Shown: positions 9,669 through 22,527, counted from the stretch's first letter. The stretch: DNA of 60,579 nt from Planctomycetota bacterium (GCA_022600195.1 JAHZKX010000009.1:1-60579); one strand, 5' to 3'. Made by a program: numbers and translations. Notes: generated from the letters alone by a model not told the origin.

Positions 9669-10772
9669 ATGAAATGTTCCCGACGAAGGTTTCTTGAGAC
9701 AGCTATTGGAACAGCAGCAGGTCTTGCACCACTCTCAGCTTTAAAGGGGCAGGAAACCCAGTCAAATACGTCTCCGGCATTTGCTCTGACGATAGCTGGA
9801 TATCCTTACGAACGAGTGAAGGCCATTCAGGATGGACGTACACAAGTCGCTGGATGCAAAGTGAAGTTCGAGACATCTCCCATTGGTGAATTGAATCAGC
9901 ATATATTCAGTGGTCCCGGAACGCGCGACGTGACTGAGGTGGGCCTCATCCCCTATCTTTTGGCTTTCTGTAATGATGGCTTTCGCGACTATCAAATGCT
10001 GCCGATCTTTGTGTTAAAAGTCTTTCGTCACAAAAGTATTTTTATTCGCACAGATCGCGGAATCAACAAACCGGAAGATCTACGTGGTCGAAAGGTTGCT
10101 ACCGTCGGCTATTCTTCCTCAGGTCTCACTTGGGTTCGTGGCATTTTACAAGATGAATACGGTATCAAACCAGAAGAAATCCAGTGGGTCATGACTGCAA
10201 AGGATTCCGCAAGCAAGCAAACAGGAGGTGCCTCGAAGTGGGAGAAAGTTTTACCCGCCGGCCTATCGATTACTCAGGCTCCGCAGGATAAGGATGAGTC
10301 AGATTTGTTACTGGAGGGCAGTGTGGATGCCATCTTTCATCCGGCAGAACCGCAGGCGTATATTGACGGCCATCCAAAAGTTGACCGCTTGTTTCCAGAT
10401 TCCCGAAAAGTGGAAAGCGCATATTTCAAAAAGACGGGTATCTTTCCCATCATGCATATGGTCGCAATTCGCCGAAAACTTGCAATGGCTGAACCCTGGT
10501 TACCGAAAGCAGTCTTTGATGCCTACTCGCACGCGAAACAATTAGACTATGCAGAGATGAAAAGAATTCGCTGGGCCTATAGCTCTTTGCCCTGGTTCGG
10601 GCAGGAATTCAAGGAGACTCAGTCGCTGATGGGCCAGGATTATTACTCTTACGGAATCAAGAAAAATCAAAAAGCCCTTGAAACGGTTTTTCGATACATA
10701 CACGAACAAGGTCTGGCAAAACGCAAGTTAACGATTGCTGAGGTCTTTCCCAAATCCATGCGTGGCTTCTAA
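9669..10772 (+). CDS. Tat-exported substrate-binding protein (NMT1/THI5 or dihydroxyphthalate-decarboxylase-like)
   Basis: The start MKCSRRRFLETAIGTAAG is a Tat signal with an AGGA ribosome-binding site. The body resembles the type 2 periplasmic-binding fold used by NMT1/SsuA-type binders and by proteins annotated as 4,5-dihydroxyphthalate decarboxylase: IFIRTDRGINKPEDLRGRKV, VATVGYSSSGLTWVRGILQ, and DAIFHPAEPQAYIDG. It is more likely a ligand-binding or aromatic-metabolism protein than a proven decarboxylase. It follows the DUF1501 gene (83 bp gap) and is probably in the XylR-linked cluster. Its TAA stop shares bases with the TAG stop of the convergent gene. Confidence 0.8.
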   Translation: MKCSRRRFLETAIGTAAGLAPLSALKGQETQSNTSPAFALTIAGYPYERVKAIQDGRTQVAGCKVKFETSPIGELNQHIFSGPGTRDVTEVGLIPYLLAFCNDGFRDYQMLPIFVLKVFRHKSIFIRTDRGINKPEDLRGRKVATVGYSSSGLTWVRGILQDEYGIKPEEIQWVMTAKDSASKQTGGASKWEKVLPAGLSITQAPQDKDESDLLLEGSVDAIFHPAEPQAYIDGHPKVDRLFPDSRKVESAYFKKTGIFPIMHMVAIRRKLAMAEPWLPKAVFDAYSHAKQLDYAEMKRIRWAYSSLPWFGQEFKETQSLMGQDYYSYGIKKNQKALETVFRYIHEQGLAKRKLTIAEVFPKSMRGF

Positions 10773-12160
10773 GCCATCAGTTCCGGAATCAATTCACCAC
10801 CGAATTGGGAGAGTTGTTTATAACGGCCGCCGTGGAAATAAGTCAGTTTGTTGTCATCAAGGCCAAGTAGATGCAGCATCGTGACATGCACATCGCGAAT
10901 GGGATGCACCACTTCGACGGCTTCCGCACCAATTTCATCGGTCGCGCCCACAGTGGCACCCCGTTTCACGCCGCCGCCTGCGAACCACATATTCATGGCA
11001 TCAATGTTGTGACCTCGACCCAGGGCGGTAACTCCCCCTCGATAGTTGTTATCCGGTGTGCGTCCAAATTCGCCAGTCCAGACGACAAGCGTTTCATCGA
11101 GCAGGCCGCGGGCCTTGAGGTCTTTAATCAAGGCGGCAATCGGCTGATCGACACTGGCAATTCGCGATGAGTGCCCTCGTTCGAGGTAGTCGTGACTGTC
11201 CCAGCCACCTGAAAAAATCTGAACGAATCGTACACCCTCTTCAACAAGACGTCGCGCCAACATACATTGTCGACCAAAGGCGGCGGTCTCCTTACGATCC
11301 AGACCGTAAGCCGACTGTAAATGCCTGGGTTCACTATCCAGATCAATAATACCGGGAACCGACATCTGCATCCGGTAGGCGAGTTCGTAACTTTCCATCC
11401 GCGCCTGCAGTTCGGCATGCTCGGGATGCGCTTCTGCATGTTGTGAGTTGAGCATTGCCAGTTGATCCAGGGCCTGGCGCTGATGCGCCCGGGATTTGTA
11501 TTTTGGTGGATTCAGATCCAGAATAGGCGAGCCTTTCGAACGCAGTCGTGTTCCCTGATAATGCGAGGGCAGGAAGCCGTTCGTCCAGTTCGCAGGACCC
11601 GCCTGGGGCAGCGCCAACTCGGTCATCACGACGTATCCCGGCAGGTTTTCATTCTCGGAACCAAGCCCGTAGTTCACCCAGGAACCCACGCCCGGATCAC
11701 CGCCCAGCCGACTGCCAGTATTCATATGCAGCAATGCTTCTGGATGATTCAATGAAGCGGCCTTGCAACCACGATAGACACACAGTTCGTCAGCCACCTT
11801 CGGGTCCGACAGAAACTTCCACTGGTCACACATTTCGATGCCGGCATTTCCCACCTTGTGTGACTTGAACGGACTGCCTACATAAAAACGCTTGCCCGTG
11901 GCCAGACCTTTCGTTCGCGTGGATTCCGTCAAGTGAAGTTTGCTGAGACTCGGTTTGGGATCGAATGTATCTACCTGCGAAGGACCACCTTCCATGAACA
12001 GCATGATTACTGCTTTGGCTTTCGGCTTGTGCAGGGGCTGTTTGGGTGCCAGAGGATTGGCCGCTTTTTTCTCAGCAGCCTGCAGGTCAGTCAGCGCCAA
12101 CGCACCCAGTGATGCGCCCATTCCATATAAAAACTCACGGCGAGGTATTGCAGTGGACAT
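10769..12160 (-). CDS. DUF1501 family protein, Tat-exported (second cluster)
   Basis: This 463-residue protein has Tat signal IPRREFLYGMGASLGALAL and family motifs KAVIMLFMEGGPSQVDTFDP, VVWTGEFGRTPDNN, GRGHNIDAMNMWFAGGGVKR, with the usual ending PELMA. The start has AGGAT upstream. It is the last gene of the ECF sigma - FecR/LamG - PSCyt1/DUF1549/DUF1553 - DUF1501 operon, 49 bp after the cytochrome-type gene. The stop codon (TAG) overlaps the stop of the convergent binding-protein gene in the tetranucleotide CTAA. Confidence 0.93.
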   Translation of the reverse strand: MSTAIPRREFLYGMGASLGALALTDLQAAEKKAANPLAPKQPLHKPKAKAVIMLFMEGGPSQVDTFDPKPSLSKLHLTESTRTKGLATGKRFYVGSPFKSHKVGNAGIEMCDQWKFLSDPKVADELCVYRGCKAASLNHPEALLHMNTGSRLGGDPGVGSWVNYGLGSENENLPGYVVMTELALPQAGPANWTNGFLPSHYQGTRLRSKGSPILDLNPPKYKSRAHQRQALDQLAMLNSQHAEAHPEHAELQARMESYELAYRMQMSVPGIIDLDSEPRHLQSAYGLDRKETAAFGRQCMLARRLVEEGVRFVQIFSGGWDSHDYLERGHSSRIASVDQPIAALIKDLKARGLLDETLVVWTGEFGRTPDNNYRGGVTALGRGHNIDAMNMWFAGGGVKRGATVGATDEIGAEAVEVVHPIRDVHVTMLHLLGLDDNKLTYFHGGRYKQLSQFGGELIPELMA

Positions 12161-12209
12161 TGTTCAATCCTGATAGTGTGTCGAAACTGTTTTCCTGGAA
12201 TCTATGTGG

Positions 12210-15009
<2,800 letters not shown>

Positions 15010-15023
<14 letters not shown>

Positions 15024-16659
15024 TTTCGTACATTTCCTTAATTTCATCTGCTGTCAGCGCTGCAGCAAAAATGGCAAGTTCGTCGATACGACCATTGAGA
15101 TTCCGGATTGCAAAACTTGCATCGGGCCTGGTCGAATCGGACCAGTTTCCAATCGTCGCCGCACCAATCCGTGTCGTTTTCACTAATTGTGCTTCAGGAA
15201 TGATTTCAGAGTGTATCTCTTTGCCATTCAGATAGTGTGTAGTTTGTCCCGTGTCTACATCGTAGGTCGTTGCCAGATGCAGCCACTTGCCACTTAAGGA
15301 GGGTTTCCAGAATGGTGGGGAAAGCACTTTTCGGTCAAGAATTCCCTCCACGCCTTTCTTCTCAGGCCGAACAGAAAAATAAATTTGCCCGGTGTCCAGA
15401 ATCTGCCAGTGCGGTTCGCCTAAATTATAACTGTCTGTTAAAAAGAGAGAGTTGAACCGGCGGTCAAGGCTGTCAATTTTCACCCAGCAGGCAAAGCTCA
15501 GTGAACTGTACTCTCCGGGGATATAGACCCGAACACGATCTCCGGGCTGTTTAAACTCCAAGGCGCGCTTGTTTTTCCAACGTCCTGGTACCGATTTCGC
15601 ACCAACGATGGCCCCATCCAGTTCACTGTTTTCCGGCTGAAGATCGCATTTGAGCCTGCGTTCCCATCCCCCGTCTTGGTCGAATGCAAAATAGGCGATC
15701 AGTCGCGGGTCGTGTCTAAGTTTTTCAGACCAGACTTTCCAATGTTCATAGTGGGCCGTCCGCTGCCCCTGGTCGCGAGATTCCAACGTAGCGATATCAA
15801 GGTATCGTTTCGGAGTGACTTTTGACTTTTCGAACAGTCCTGCGGGCGTTCGCACCATCCCCTGACCGGCTGTCAGAAGTTGTTTTTTCTTCTTCGCAGG
15901 CTGTAACTCAACTTCACCATCGAAAACCTGCACGTTGGCGCCTGCTTCTGACACAGAGAGCCCGAAATCCGTACCCAGATCAACGACCTTCATGTCTTCC
16001 ACTTCAAGTGAAAAACCACGAGCAGCTGGTGGGACTTGCGCCCTGAGCCGACCCTTGCGAACACGCGCCAGTGTCTCGGATTGAATATCCAGATCCGCCG
16101 GGCCTTCGATGATCAGCGTAGCACCACAAAAAAACTCGACCTGTGCAAACCCGGTTTTAAACGCCAGACGTCCAGGAGGAAGTGCATCACCGACTTCAAG
16201 CACAGACTGTCCTTCCTCCCAGCTGACATCGATCAGGCGTGTGACCATCGCAACACCCCGCGATGTTGCTTCTTTTTCTGGTAAATCTTTTGCAACGTTT
16301 AGAGGTTGATTTGAAGGAGGCAAAAATTCCAGATGAACGATCCGTCCAACTAGAACGATGAGTAGCATGGCCACTGCTGCGATCCAGTAATGGGATCGTA
16401 ACGGGCCACCTGTTGAACGTCTCATCGGCTCTGTTGGATGTACCGCGTTATTCTTGGAATTGTCAGCACTTGGCAACCCGATCCCGGAATCGCCTTCCCG
16501 TTTCAAGGCAGCACTCATTATTTGCTGCTGAAGGAAGAAGGTTCGGGCTGCCTCGTTCTGATTCAGAATTTCACGGATACGGATAACTCCCTCATTGTTA
16601 AGCGTGCCTGCTTCCCAATCAAATAGTAGTGATTCAAGTTCTTCAAGATCTGAACTCAT
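15010..16659 (-). CDS. FecR-like membrane protein with LamG (concanavalin-like) domain
   Basis: This 549-residue protein has an N-terminal cytosolic anti-sigma-like helix region (DLEELESLLFDWEAGTLN), one membrane segment (about residues 89-108, WIAAVAMLLIVLVGRIVHLE), then a FecR-type region (VEVGDALPPGRLAFKTGFAQ, VVDLGTDFGLSV, VQVFDGEVELQP). The C-terminal 200 residues are a LamG/concanavalin fold (YSSLSFACWVKIDSLDRRFN, WLHLATTYDVDTGQTTHYLN, GRIDELAIFAAALT). It starts three bases after the sigma gene stop. It is likely the transmembrane sensor/anti-sigma partner of that sigma factor, with LamG reading an extracellular glycan (inference). Confidence 0.9.
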
Positions 16660-16662
16660 GTT

Positions 16663-17184
16663 TTAACTTTCTGCCGCCATTCGTTTCTGCACACAATCAG
16701 CCAATTGTCTTCGAATTCGCAGCAAAGCGACCTTCACCGCAGACGCAGATCGATTCACAGCATTTCCAATGTCGGCAACCGGCCTCGCACGGAAATAGCG
16801 TTCCTCAATCAATTCCCGGTTTGCAGGCGTGAGTAATCCCATGCAAGGTCGTAACGCTTCTCTAATAATTTCAATCTGCTCAGAATGCTTCGCGGCTTCG
16901 TCACTCAGCATTTCTGCCAGATGGGGATCCAGTAGTAATCGATCCCGCTGTTTGTCACGCAGTTGTGCCAGTACCTGAAAGCGAACAATGGCGAACGCCC
17001 AGGGTAAAAACGGCCGCTCTGGATCGTATTCGCCAATCTTCCGCCACAAAACCAGGTTGGTCTCCTGTAAAACATCTTCAGCGCGACCGTGATCACCCAG
17101 CAGAGAATAGACATAACCGTACAGCCGATTCTGATTCTCCGTTAATTCCTGTACGAATAGTTCCGTGTTGTCCGATTGGTCCAT
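16663..17184 (-). CDS. ECF-type RNA polymerase sigma factor (planctomycete/verrucomicrobial family)
   Basis: This 173-residue protein has sigma region 2 (LYGYVYSLLGDHGRAEDVLQ, ETNLVLWRKI, FLPWAFAIVRFQVLAQLRDK) and region 4 (LLTPANRELIEERYFRARPV, then NRSASAVKVALLRIRRQLAD as the recognition helix). It matches the short sigma factors that precede FecR/LamG genes in Rhodopirellula-type genomes. It heads a four-gene operon with FecR-LamG, PSCyt1/DUF1549/DUF1553 and DUF1501. It is expected to drive its own operon when the FecR partner is triggered. Confidence 0.92.
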   Translation of the reverse strand: MDQSDNTELFVQELTENQNRLYGYVYSLLGDHGRAEDVLQETNLVLWRKIGEYDPERPFLPWAFAIVRFQVLAQLRDKQRDRLLLDPHLAEMLSDEAAKHSEQIEIIREALRPCMGLLTPANRELIEERYFRARPVADIGNAVNRSASAVKVALLRIRRQLADCVQKRMAAES

Positions 17185-17343
17185 GATTTCTCCCAGATAA
17201 AGGCAGTTACCACCGCAACCACAAAGGTTACACCAAATCTGAGAAATCTTCGAGAAAAAAGTACAAACGGAGCGAAATTCAAGTGAACCGGGGGATTAAT
17301 CGCAATCGTTTCAGATTTTAAGTCTCTGTTTGAGGGGCACCCG

Positions 17344-18621
17344 TTAGAGAGCAAATCGTGGTAGATTGCGATTTGGTTTGTTCCAGCGAATTCGGGAGAG
17401 TAAGGCATCACCTTTGGCGCCCGCTTTAGGAAGCCACTCGCCAACAGTGACACATGACTCGCTCGGGCTGAGGTTCGTGACCGCGAAATTACCCATCAGA
17501 GCGACCTCATTCGGTTTGTTAATGCCATCACCCACCAGCGGCAGCACAACCTGTTCGGTTTCACGAATCAGACAGAGTTTTTCCGGATCAACGCGGGATA
17601 TCCACAGGGGAGAACGCCAGCGAATCACATTCCGATTGGAGTCGTCTTTTCTGGTGTAGACCAGAAACAGTCCATCGGAATGCGTGAGCCAGTGTTGTTG
17701 CGTGGTTGACATGGCGATCGGCTGCCCATCATCCCAGGCCCAGGCGGTTTTTCGCTTATAGTTCAAGCCATCCGGACTGACCGCGACATAGCCGTGTCCA
17801 TCCTCGGCCCGAATCGTCATGAAGAATTGATTCTGATAGCGCGTAATGGAAGGTTCCAATAACCCACGTCCCACATTATTTTTCAAAGGGGGACCGACCT
17901 CCTTGATCTTTAATTCAGTTCCGTCAAAAGCACAACGAACACCTGCCACCATGCGCGCGTCTTTTCCAGGGCCGAATGTAAACGACATCATAATATCGCC
18001 ATCAGGCATCACGACCCGTTGACCGCAATTATTGGTATAAATAAATGATCCCCGCGGATCATTCCACTTCAGAATCTTTCGCTCTGACCAGGTCCCATCC
18101 TTTTGACGCACTGCATACACCGGATAGCGGGCCAGTTGATCGCCGCGCGCAAAACGGGGACCACGATAAAAGACAACATGCCCCATCGCAAGAATCGTTT
18201 CGGTCTTGGCATGGTATCCGGGCACAACATCACAAACCCCCGCCAGTAAGCCGGGGTGTTCTTTCATAGGGTCCCGCCCCAAAGACGGAATGGGCTGGGG
18301 TTTGCTCCAGGTGGCACCGCGATCTGTTGATTCGCTCCAGTGCACCGGGCCAAAATAATCAGAGCCGCCGATTGCCTGCAGATTCGCGAACAGTATTGGG
18401 GCGCCTGTGGGACCTGGAACCAGACAGGGGCGCGGATGAAACCAGGTCGTTCCTGATCCATCACGATTTCGAAAAATCGTTTCTTTCGTGATCGATTTGA
18501 TGAGTCGATCGTTCGCTTGATCGCTGAAGCCAACTCGGGGAGCAGCACTCCCTATAGCAGCAACGGTGAGCGCTGTGGAACGCAAAAAATGACGACGAGA
18601 TATAGACTGATGATGAGTCAC
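17344..18621 (-). CDS. Tat-exported sialidase-like (BNR propeller) protein
   Basis: This 425-residue protein starts at GTG with Tat signal SISRRHFLRSTALTVAAIGS. No ATG lies before the Tat motif. BNR/Asp-box-like motifs of a six-bladed propeller follow: WSESTDRGATWSKPQPIP, FMTIRAEDGHGYVAVSPDGL and FRNRDGSGTTWFHPRPCLVP. Exo-alpha-sialidase family membership is likely, but catalytic residues cannot be assigned, so sialidase activity is not claimed. It is upstream of, and co-oriented with, the ECF sigma gene (159 bp gap) and divergent from a second BNR protein at 18912. Confidence 0.82.
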   Translation of the reverse strand: MTHHQSISRRHFLRSTALTVAAIGSAAPRVGFSDQANDRLIKSITKETIFRNRDGSGTTWFHPRPCLVPGPTGAPILFANLQAIGGSDYFGPVHWSESTDRGATWSKPQPIPSLGRDPMKEHPGLLAGVCDVVPGYHAKTETILAMGHVVFYRGPRFARGDQLARYPVYAVRQKDGTWSERKILKWNDPRGSFIYTNNCGQRVVMPDGDIMMSFTFGPGKDARMVAGVRCAFDGTELKIKEVGPPLKNNVGRGLLEPSITRYQNQFFMTIRAEDGHGYVAVSPDGLNYKRKTAWAWDDGQPIAMSTTQQHWLTHSDGLFLVYTRKDDSNRNVIRWRSPLWISRVDPEKLCLIRETEQVVLPLVGDGINKPNEVALMGNFAVTNLSPSESCVTVGEWLPKAGAKGDALLSRIRWNKPNRNLPRFAL

Positions 18622-18911
18622 GAAAATACACTTTCTTCAACGGGAATGAAGATCAATTGTTAACACGCTACCAGAGTAGATTCAGTATACCCGAATCGAA
18701 GATCGTTGAAAAATCAGTTTTCGAAAGAATACAAACCCGATATAGAATTTCATCAGAGAATCGACGCCGATCTTAAGGTCAACGATTGAATTCTACCTTT
18801 GGCACAAATAAGATTATGAGTGCATCTGAAGCCGTCGGTTCATTTCTTCAAGGAACCAGCACTGTTCTCAAGTCGAGATAATATTTCTTTCTGATTAAGG
18901 TCAACCTGCTG

Positions 18912-20066
18912 ATGAAAATATTGATACTCACTTTTATCACTGTTTTAGGTGCAAGTGCTCATGCCTGGGGTGAATCAGAGGAGAGTCCATTAAAAGTGCT
19001 ACGCTATGGACCTGTTAATGATCAAATCGTTGATGGACTCACACCGGGAGGCCTGGTTCAAACCAAATCCGGCGATCTGATCACAACGTTTGTCGATCGT
19101 GGCGATGCAGCAGCAGGATCAAAAAGCTATTTTGTGCGTTCTAAGGATAAAGGGAAAACCTGGTCGAAACCGTTTCGGATCATAGAGCCTGCGAATCCAA
19201 AAGAAGGACTGTTTTCGCAGATCGTTCAGTTACCCGAGGGGAAGTTGATGTTAATGATCCATCGAATTTCTCACGTTGATTCAAGCCGGGAAAGTGTATT
19301 TGGAATTCGCGAATCCAAGATTGAGTTGCAGGTGAGCCAGGATAATGGCACGTCATTTCAAACAATTGGATTTTTTACGACTCCACCCAAAAGCTTGACC
19401 GCGGCAATGGGGGCTGTGTACCAACTGCAGAATGGAGATTTGATCATACCCGCTTATTGCACTCCGGGATCTCCGCGTCGTCATCCCGGTTATCATTATG
19501 GTTCGGGTTTTTTTCGCAGTGTAGATGCAGGAAAACATTGGGGACCACTTGAGGTTGTTTTTACTGACCCACCGACGAAAGACGAAGTGAAACAGGGATT
19601 CAATGAAGCGGCTTTTGTTGTTCGCGAAGATGGTACACTGATTGCCTATGCTCGCGTTGATGTCCATAAAGGGGATGATTATAAAAAAAATAACCTCTGG
19701 ATGTGCCAGTCCAAAGATCAGGGACTGACATGGACGAAACCTGTTGAAACGAAGATTACAGGAATTTATCCGTCCATAACGAAATTGGCATCAGGCCAAT
19801 TCGTCATGCTCTGCGGCTTGAGAGATTCCAAAGTGTGCCGCCGCACGACCTCTCTGTTTACAAGCAAAGACGGCATCAACTGGAACTATCGCGGGCATCC
19901 ATACTATTCTCGTACCAAAGGGATTCCCCATAACCCGGCCACAGGTGGTGGGCAAGCAATGATTTCAATGGGCGATGATACCATCTATGTTGTGTTCTAT
20001 GCCTGCGATCCCACGCTACCGGGTTATCACAAAACTTATGTGGATGGAGGATTGCTCAAATTATAG
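18912..20066 (+). CDS. Secreted sialidase-like (BNR propeller) protein
   Basis: This 384-residue protein has a Sec signal peptide (MKILILTFITVLGASAHAWG) rather than a Tat signal. Asp-box motifs are seen in SKDKGKTWSKPFRII, SQDNGTSFQTIGFF, SVDAGKHWGPLEVVF, SKDQGLTWTKPVET and SKDGINWNYRGHPY, which makes five propeller blades. Several conserved Arg and Glu residues of the exo-sialidase superfamily could be present, but substrate specificity is unknown. It is divergent from the related gene at 18621, and an SGNH hydrolase follows in the same direction after 126 bp. Confidence 0.88.
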   Translation: MKILILTFITVLGASAHAWGESEESPLKVLRYGPVNDQIVDGLTPGGLVQTKSGDLITTFVDRGDAAAGSKSYFVRSKDKGKTWSKPFRIIEPANPKEGLFSQIVQLPEGKLMLMIHRISHVDSSRESVFGIRESKIELQVSQDNGTSFQTIGFFTTPPKSLTAAMGAVYQLQNGDLIIPAYCTPGSPRRHPGYHYGSGFFRSVDAGKHWGPLEVVFTDPPTKDEVKQGFNEAAFVVREDGTLIAYARVDVHKGDDYKKNNLWMCQSKDQGLTWTKPVETKITGIYPSITKLASGQFVMLCGLRDSKVCRRTTSLFTSKDGINWNYRGHPYYSRTKGIPHNPATGGGQAMISMGDDTIYVVFYACDPTLPGYHKTYVDGGLLKL

Positions 20067-20192
20067 TCGCAATCGTCACAATACTTGAGATCAACGATAG
20101 TATCTCCTCCAGAACATAAATAGAATCAGAAAACAGCCTGGGACTTTCAATACACTTTTATTAATTCAATGATACACATCAATGGACTCACT

Positions 20193-20951
20193 ATGAAAAA
20201 ATCACAATTCACACGACGCCAGATGCTTCACTCATCTCTCATCGCAGCAGGCGCGACTGCCATGGCCACAACATCAAACGGTGCCCTTGGCGATCAACCA
20301 AAAGTACAATTGAAGCAAGGCGACGTGGTCCTTTTTCAAGGTGATTCCATCACCGATGCGAGACGCGATCGCAAATCGGAAAAACATGCAAATAACTCGC
20401 GTGGCCTGGGATACGGATACCCGCTGCTGATTGGCAGTAAGCTTCTTCAGGATCACCCAAAGCTTTCACTAAAAGTATATAACCGGGGGATCAGTGGAAA
20501 TAAAGTCCCTGATTTACAAAAGCGATGGCAAACAGACTGCCTGGATCTGAAGCCGGCCGTACTCAGTATTCTGATCGGCGTCAACGATATGTGGCATAAA
20601 ATGAATGGCAAATATGATGGGACAGTAAAAGATTACCAGACAGGATTTACCACACTTCTTCAGCAGACCAAAGCAGCGTTGCCCGATACAAAAATCGTTA
20701 TCTGTGAACCGTTTGTTCTACGATGTGGTGCGGTTAAAGAGAGCTGGATTCCGGAATTCGATCAACGTCGTGCGGTTGCGAAAGAAGTGGCTCAAACTGC
20801 CGGTACGATCTGGGTTCCATTCCAGTCTATGTTCGACGAAGCAATTGCCGCCGGGACAAAACCAGACTATTGGGCCGGAGACGGCGTCCATCCAACACTG
20901 GCAGGACATGCATTAATGGGACAGACCTGGCGAGATGTGGTTGGTGTTTAA
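20193..20951 (+). CDS. SGNH/GDSL-type hydrolase, Tat-exported
   Basis: All four SGNH blocks are visible: VLFQGDSITDARR (nucleophile Ser52), NRGISGNKVPDL (Gly102), LIGVNDMW (Asn131) and WAGDGVHPT (Asp230, His233). The Tat signal is QFTRRQMLHSSLIAAGATA. Start 20193 places the signal peptide normally; an upstream in-frame ATG at 20169 would add eight residues. It is probably an esterase that deacetylates a carbohydrate, given the neighbouring propeller proteins and sulfatase (inference). It converges with the sulfatase gene, 30 bp between stops. Confidence 0.9.
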   Translation: MKKSQFTRRQMLHSSLIAAGATAMATTSNGALGDQPKVQLKQGDVVLFQGDSITDARRDRKSEKHANNSRGLGYGYPLLIGSKLLQDHPKLSLKVYNRGISGNKVPDLQKRWQTDCLDLKPAVLSILIGVNDMWHKMNGKYDGTVKDYQTGFTTLLQQTKAALPDTKIVICEPFVLRCGAVKESWIPEFDQRRAVAKEVAQTAGTIWVPFQSMFDEAIAAGTKPDYWAGDGVHPTLAGHALMGQTWRDVVGV

Positions 20952-20981
20952 CTTTTACATCTGGTAAGGAATCAGTTCCCT

Positions 20982-22421
20982 TCAATTTTCGATGCCCAGT
21001 TCTTTCTTCCACCAGTTCAAGTAAGCACGATCGGAAAGTCTTGGATCCAGGCCGCGCCGTTTCATGGTCTTTTCGTAGGACTTCCACTTCGACTTTTTTA
21101 ACGCATCCAGATCGACAGACTCACCTTCATCAATTGCACCAAGATCACCCGTTGATTCGATCCACTGATTGACCGCGTTTCGCAGCTCCACGAGTTTTTC
21201 AGCATACGCGGGTGACGCTGCCAGATTTTTCATTTCGTAGGGATCCGCCTTCAGATCATAGAGTTCTTCAGCCGGTCGCGTTTTAGCCATGAACAGTGTA
21301 TTCCAACGACCTTGTGCGTGCATGACTTTCATCAGGGTCTCAACAGGATAGACCATTTTTTTGTAACCACTGTGTTGCAAATAGGGAATTTCCGGGTGGA
21401 AGTTGCGAATGTATTTGAAATCGCTCGTTCTTACGGAACGAATCCGGTCCACCGCATCGCCACAACGGTCACGGGCTGCGAAAAGCTGCGTGTGCCCCTT
21501 CTCATCAGGATTAAGTAAATTCTTACCCGGAAGTTGAGGGATGTTGACGCTCGCTGCTGCCAGTGTTGTGGGCATCATATCGAGCAGAGAAACCAATCGA
21601 TCATCCACCGCGCCCGCTTGAATCTTTCCAGGCCAACGCGCTATCAGAGGCACATGTAATCCACCGTCATAAAGCCACTGCTTACCACGAACATGCGGCC
21701 GTCCATGGTCACCAAAAAACAGTACCAAAGTGTTATCAGCCAGTCCTTCTGTCTCAAGACGATTCAGTACGTCGCCCACCTTTTGATCCAGCACTTCGAT
21801 ACTGGCAAGGTAGTTCGCCCAATCCGCGCGCGTCAGTGGATGCTTCGGGTAGTAAGGCGGAATCAGAGCAGCGGGACGGGGCTTTTCGCTTTTAACGAAC
21901 GGGCGATGCGGCTCCTTGATTTGCACCTGAGCAAAAAAGGGCTGGCCTTCCGCCCGTTGAGACCAGTCAAATCCATCGAAAAATGTTCGGGCATCATAGA
22001 CAAAGTTGAGATCCGATTTCGTGAGCCTCTTTTCGGCTTTCGAGCTCCCTTTACCGTTGCTGACAAAGTAGCCCGCCTGTTGCATCAGTCCTGTCACCGT
22101 TGAAATGGATTCAGGCAACACAGGCAGATTCCGTGTGCGGTGGTGATGCCCGCCAACAGTGGTCTGATACTGTCCGGTCTGAAAAGCCGTCCGCGAAGAA
22201 GAACAAACGGGCGAAGTTGAAAATGCACGTGTATATCGCGTTCCCTCCGCTGCAAGACGATCCAGATTGGGCGTCGCAACTCCCGCGTAGCCATAACATC
22301 CCAGTTCCGGCCCCAGATCATCCGAAATAATCCAAACCACATTCGGCCGGTCCTGTCCCTTCACAGAAGGAAGTGGGAAAAAGAGAGCCATAGCGAAAAT
22401 GAAAAAAAAGACAGCTTTCAT
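20982..22421 (-). CDS. Secreted sulfatase (heparan N-sulfatase-like)
   Basis: This 479-residue protein has a signal peptide MKAVFFFIFAMALFFPLPSV. Metal-binding Asp34-Asp35 lie in WIISDDLGPELGCYGY. The formylglycine motif is CSSSR (Cys73 to Arg77) within TSPVCSSSRTAFQTGQYQ, followed by GGHHHRTRN and FFGDHGRPHVRGKQW. The third motif residue is Ser rather than the common Pro or Ala. The start is re-chosen to 22421, where GAGAAAG precedes the ATG and the signal peptide begins; an in-frame start at 22487 adds 22 residues. It needs a formylglycine-generating enzyme, none of which is seen here. The family acts on sulfated glycans. Confidence 0.92.
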   Translation of the reverse strand: MKAVFFFIFAMALFFPLPSVKGQDRPNVVWIISDDLGPELGCYGYAGVATPNLDRLAAEGTRYTRAFSTSPVCSSSRTAFQTGQYQTTVGGHHHRTRNLPVLPESISTVTGLMQQAGYFVSNGKGSSKAEKRLTKSDLNFVYDARTFFDGFDWSQRAEGQPFFAQVQIKEPHRPFVKSEKPRPAALIPPYYPKHPLTRADWANYLASIEVLDQKVGDVLNRLETEGLADNTLVLFFGDHGRPHVRGKQWLYDGGLHVPLIARWPGKIQAGAVDDRLVSLLDMMPTTLAAASVNIPQLPGKNLLNPDEKGHTQLFAARDRCGDAVDRIRSVRTSDFKYIRNFHPEIPYLQHSGYKKMVYPVETLMKVMHAQGRWNTLFMAKTRPAEELYDLKADPYEMKNLAASPAYAEKLVELRNAVNQWIESTGDLGAIDEGESVDLDALKKSKWKSYEKTMKRRGLDPRLSDRAYLNWWKKELGIEN

Positions 22422-22527
22422 TGAAATTACTTTCTCAGGCAAGTTCGGAATCGATCCAAAATAGAAGAACGAAAGTCGTTCCAACAATTATAAATTACTG
22501 GAATTCTTTCTGATCTTTTGGTCAGGC

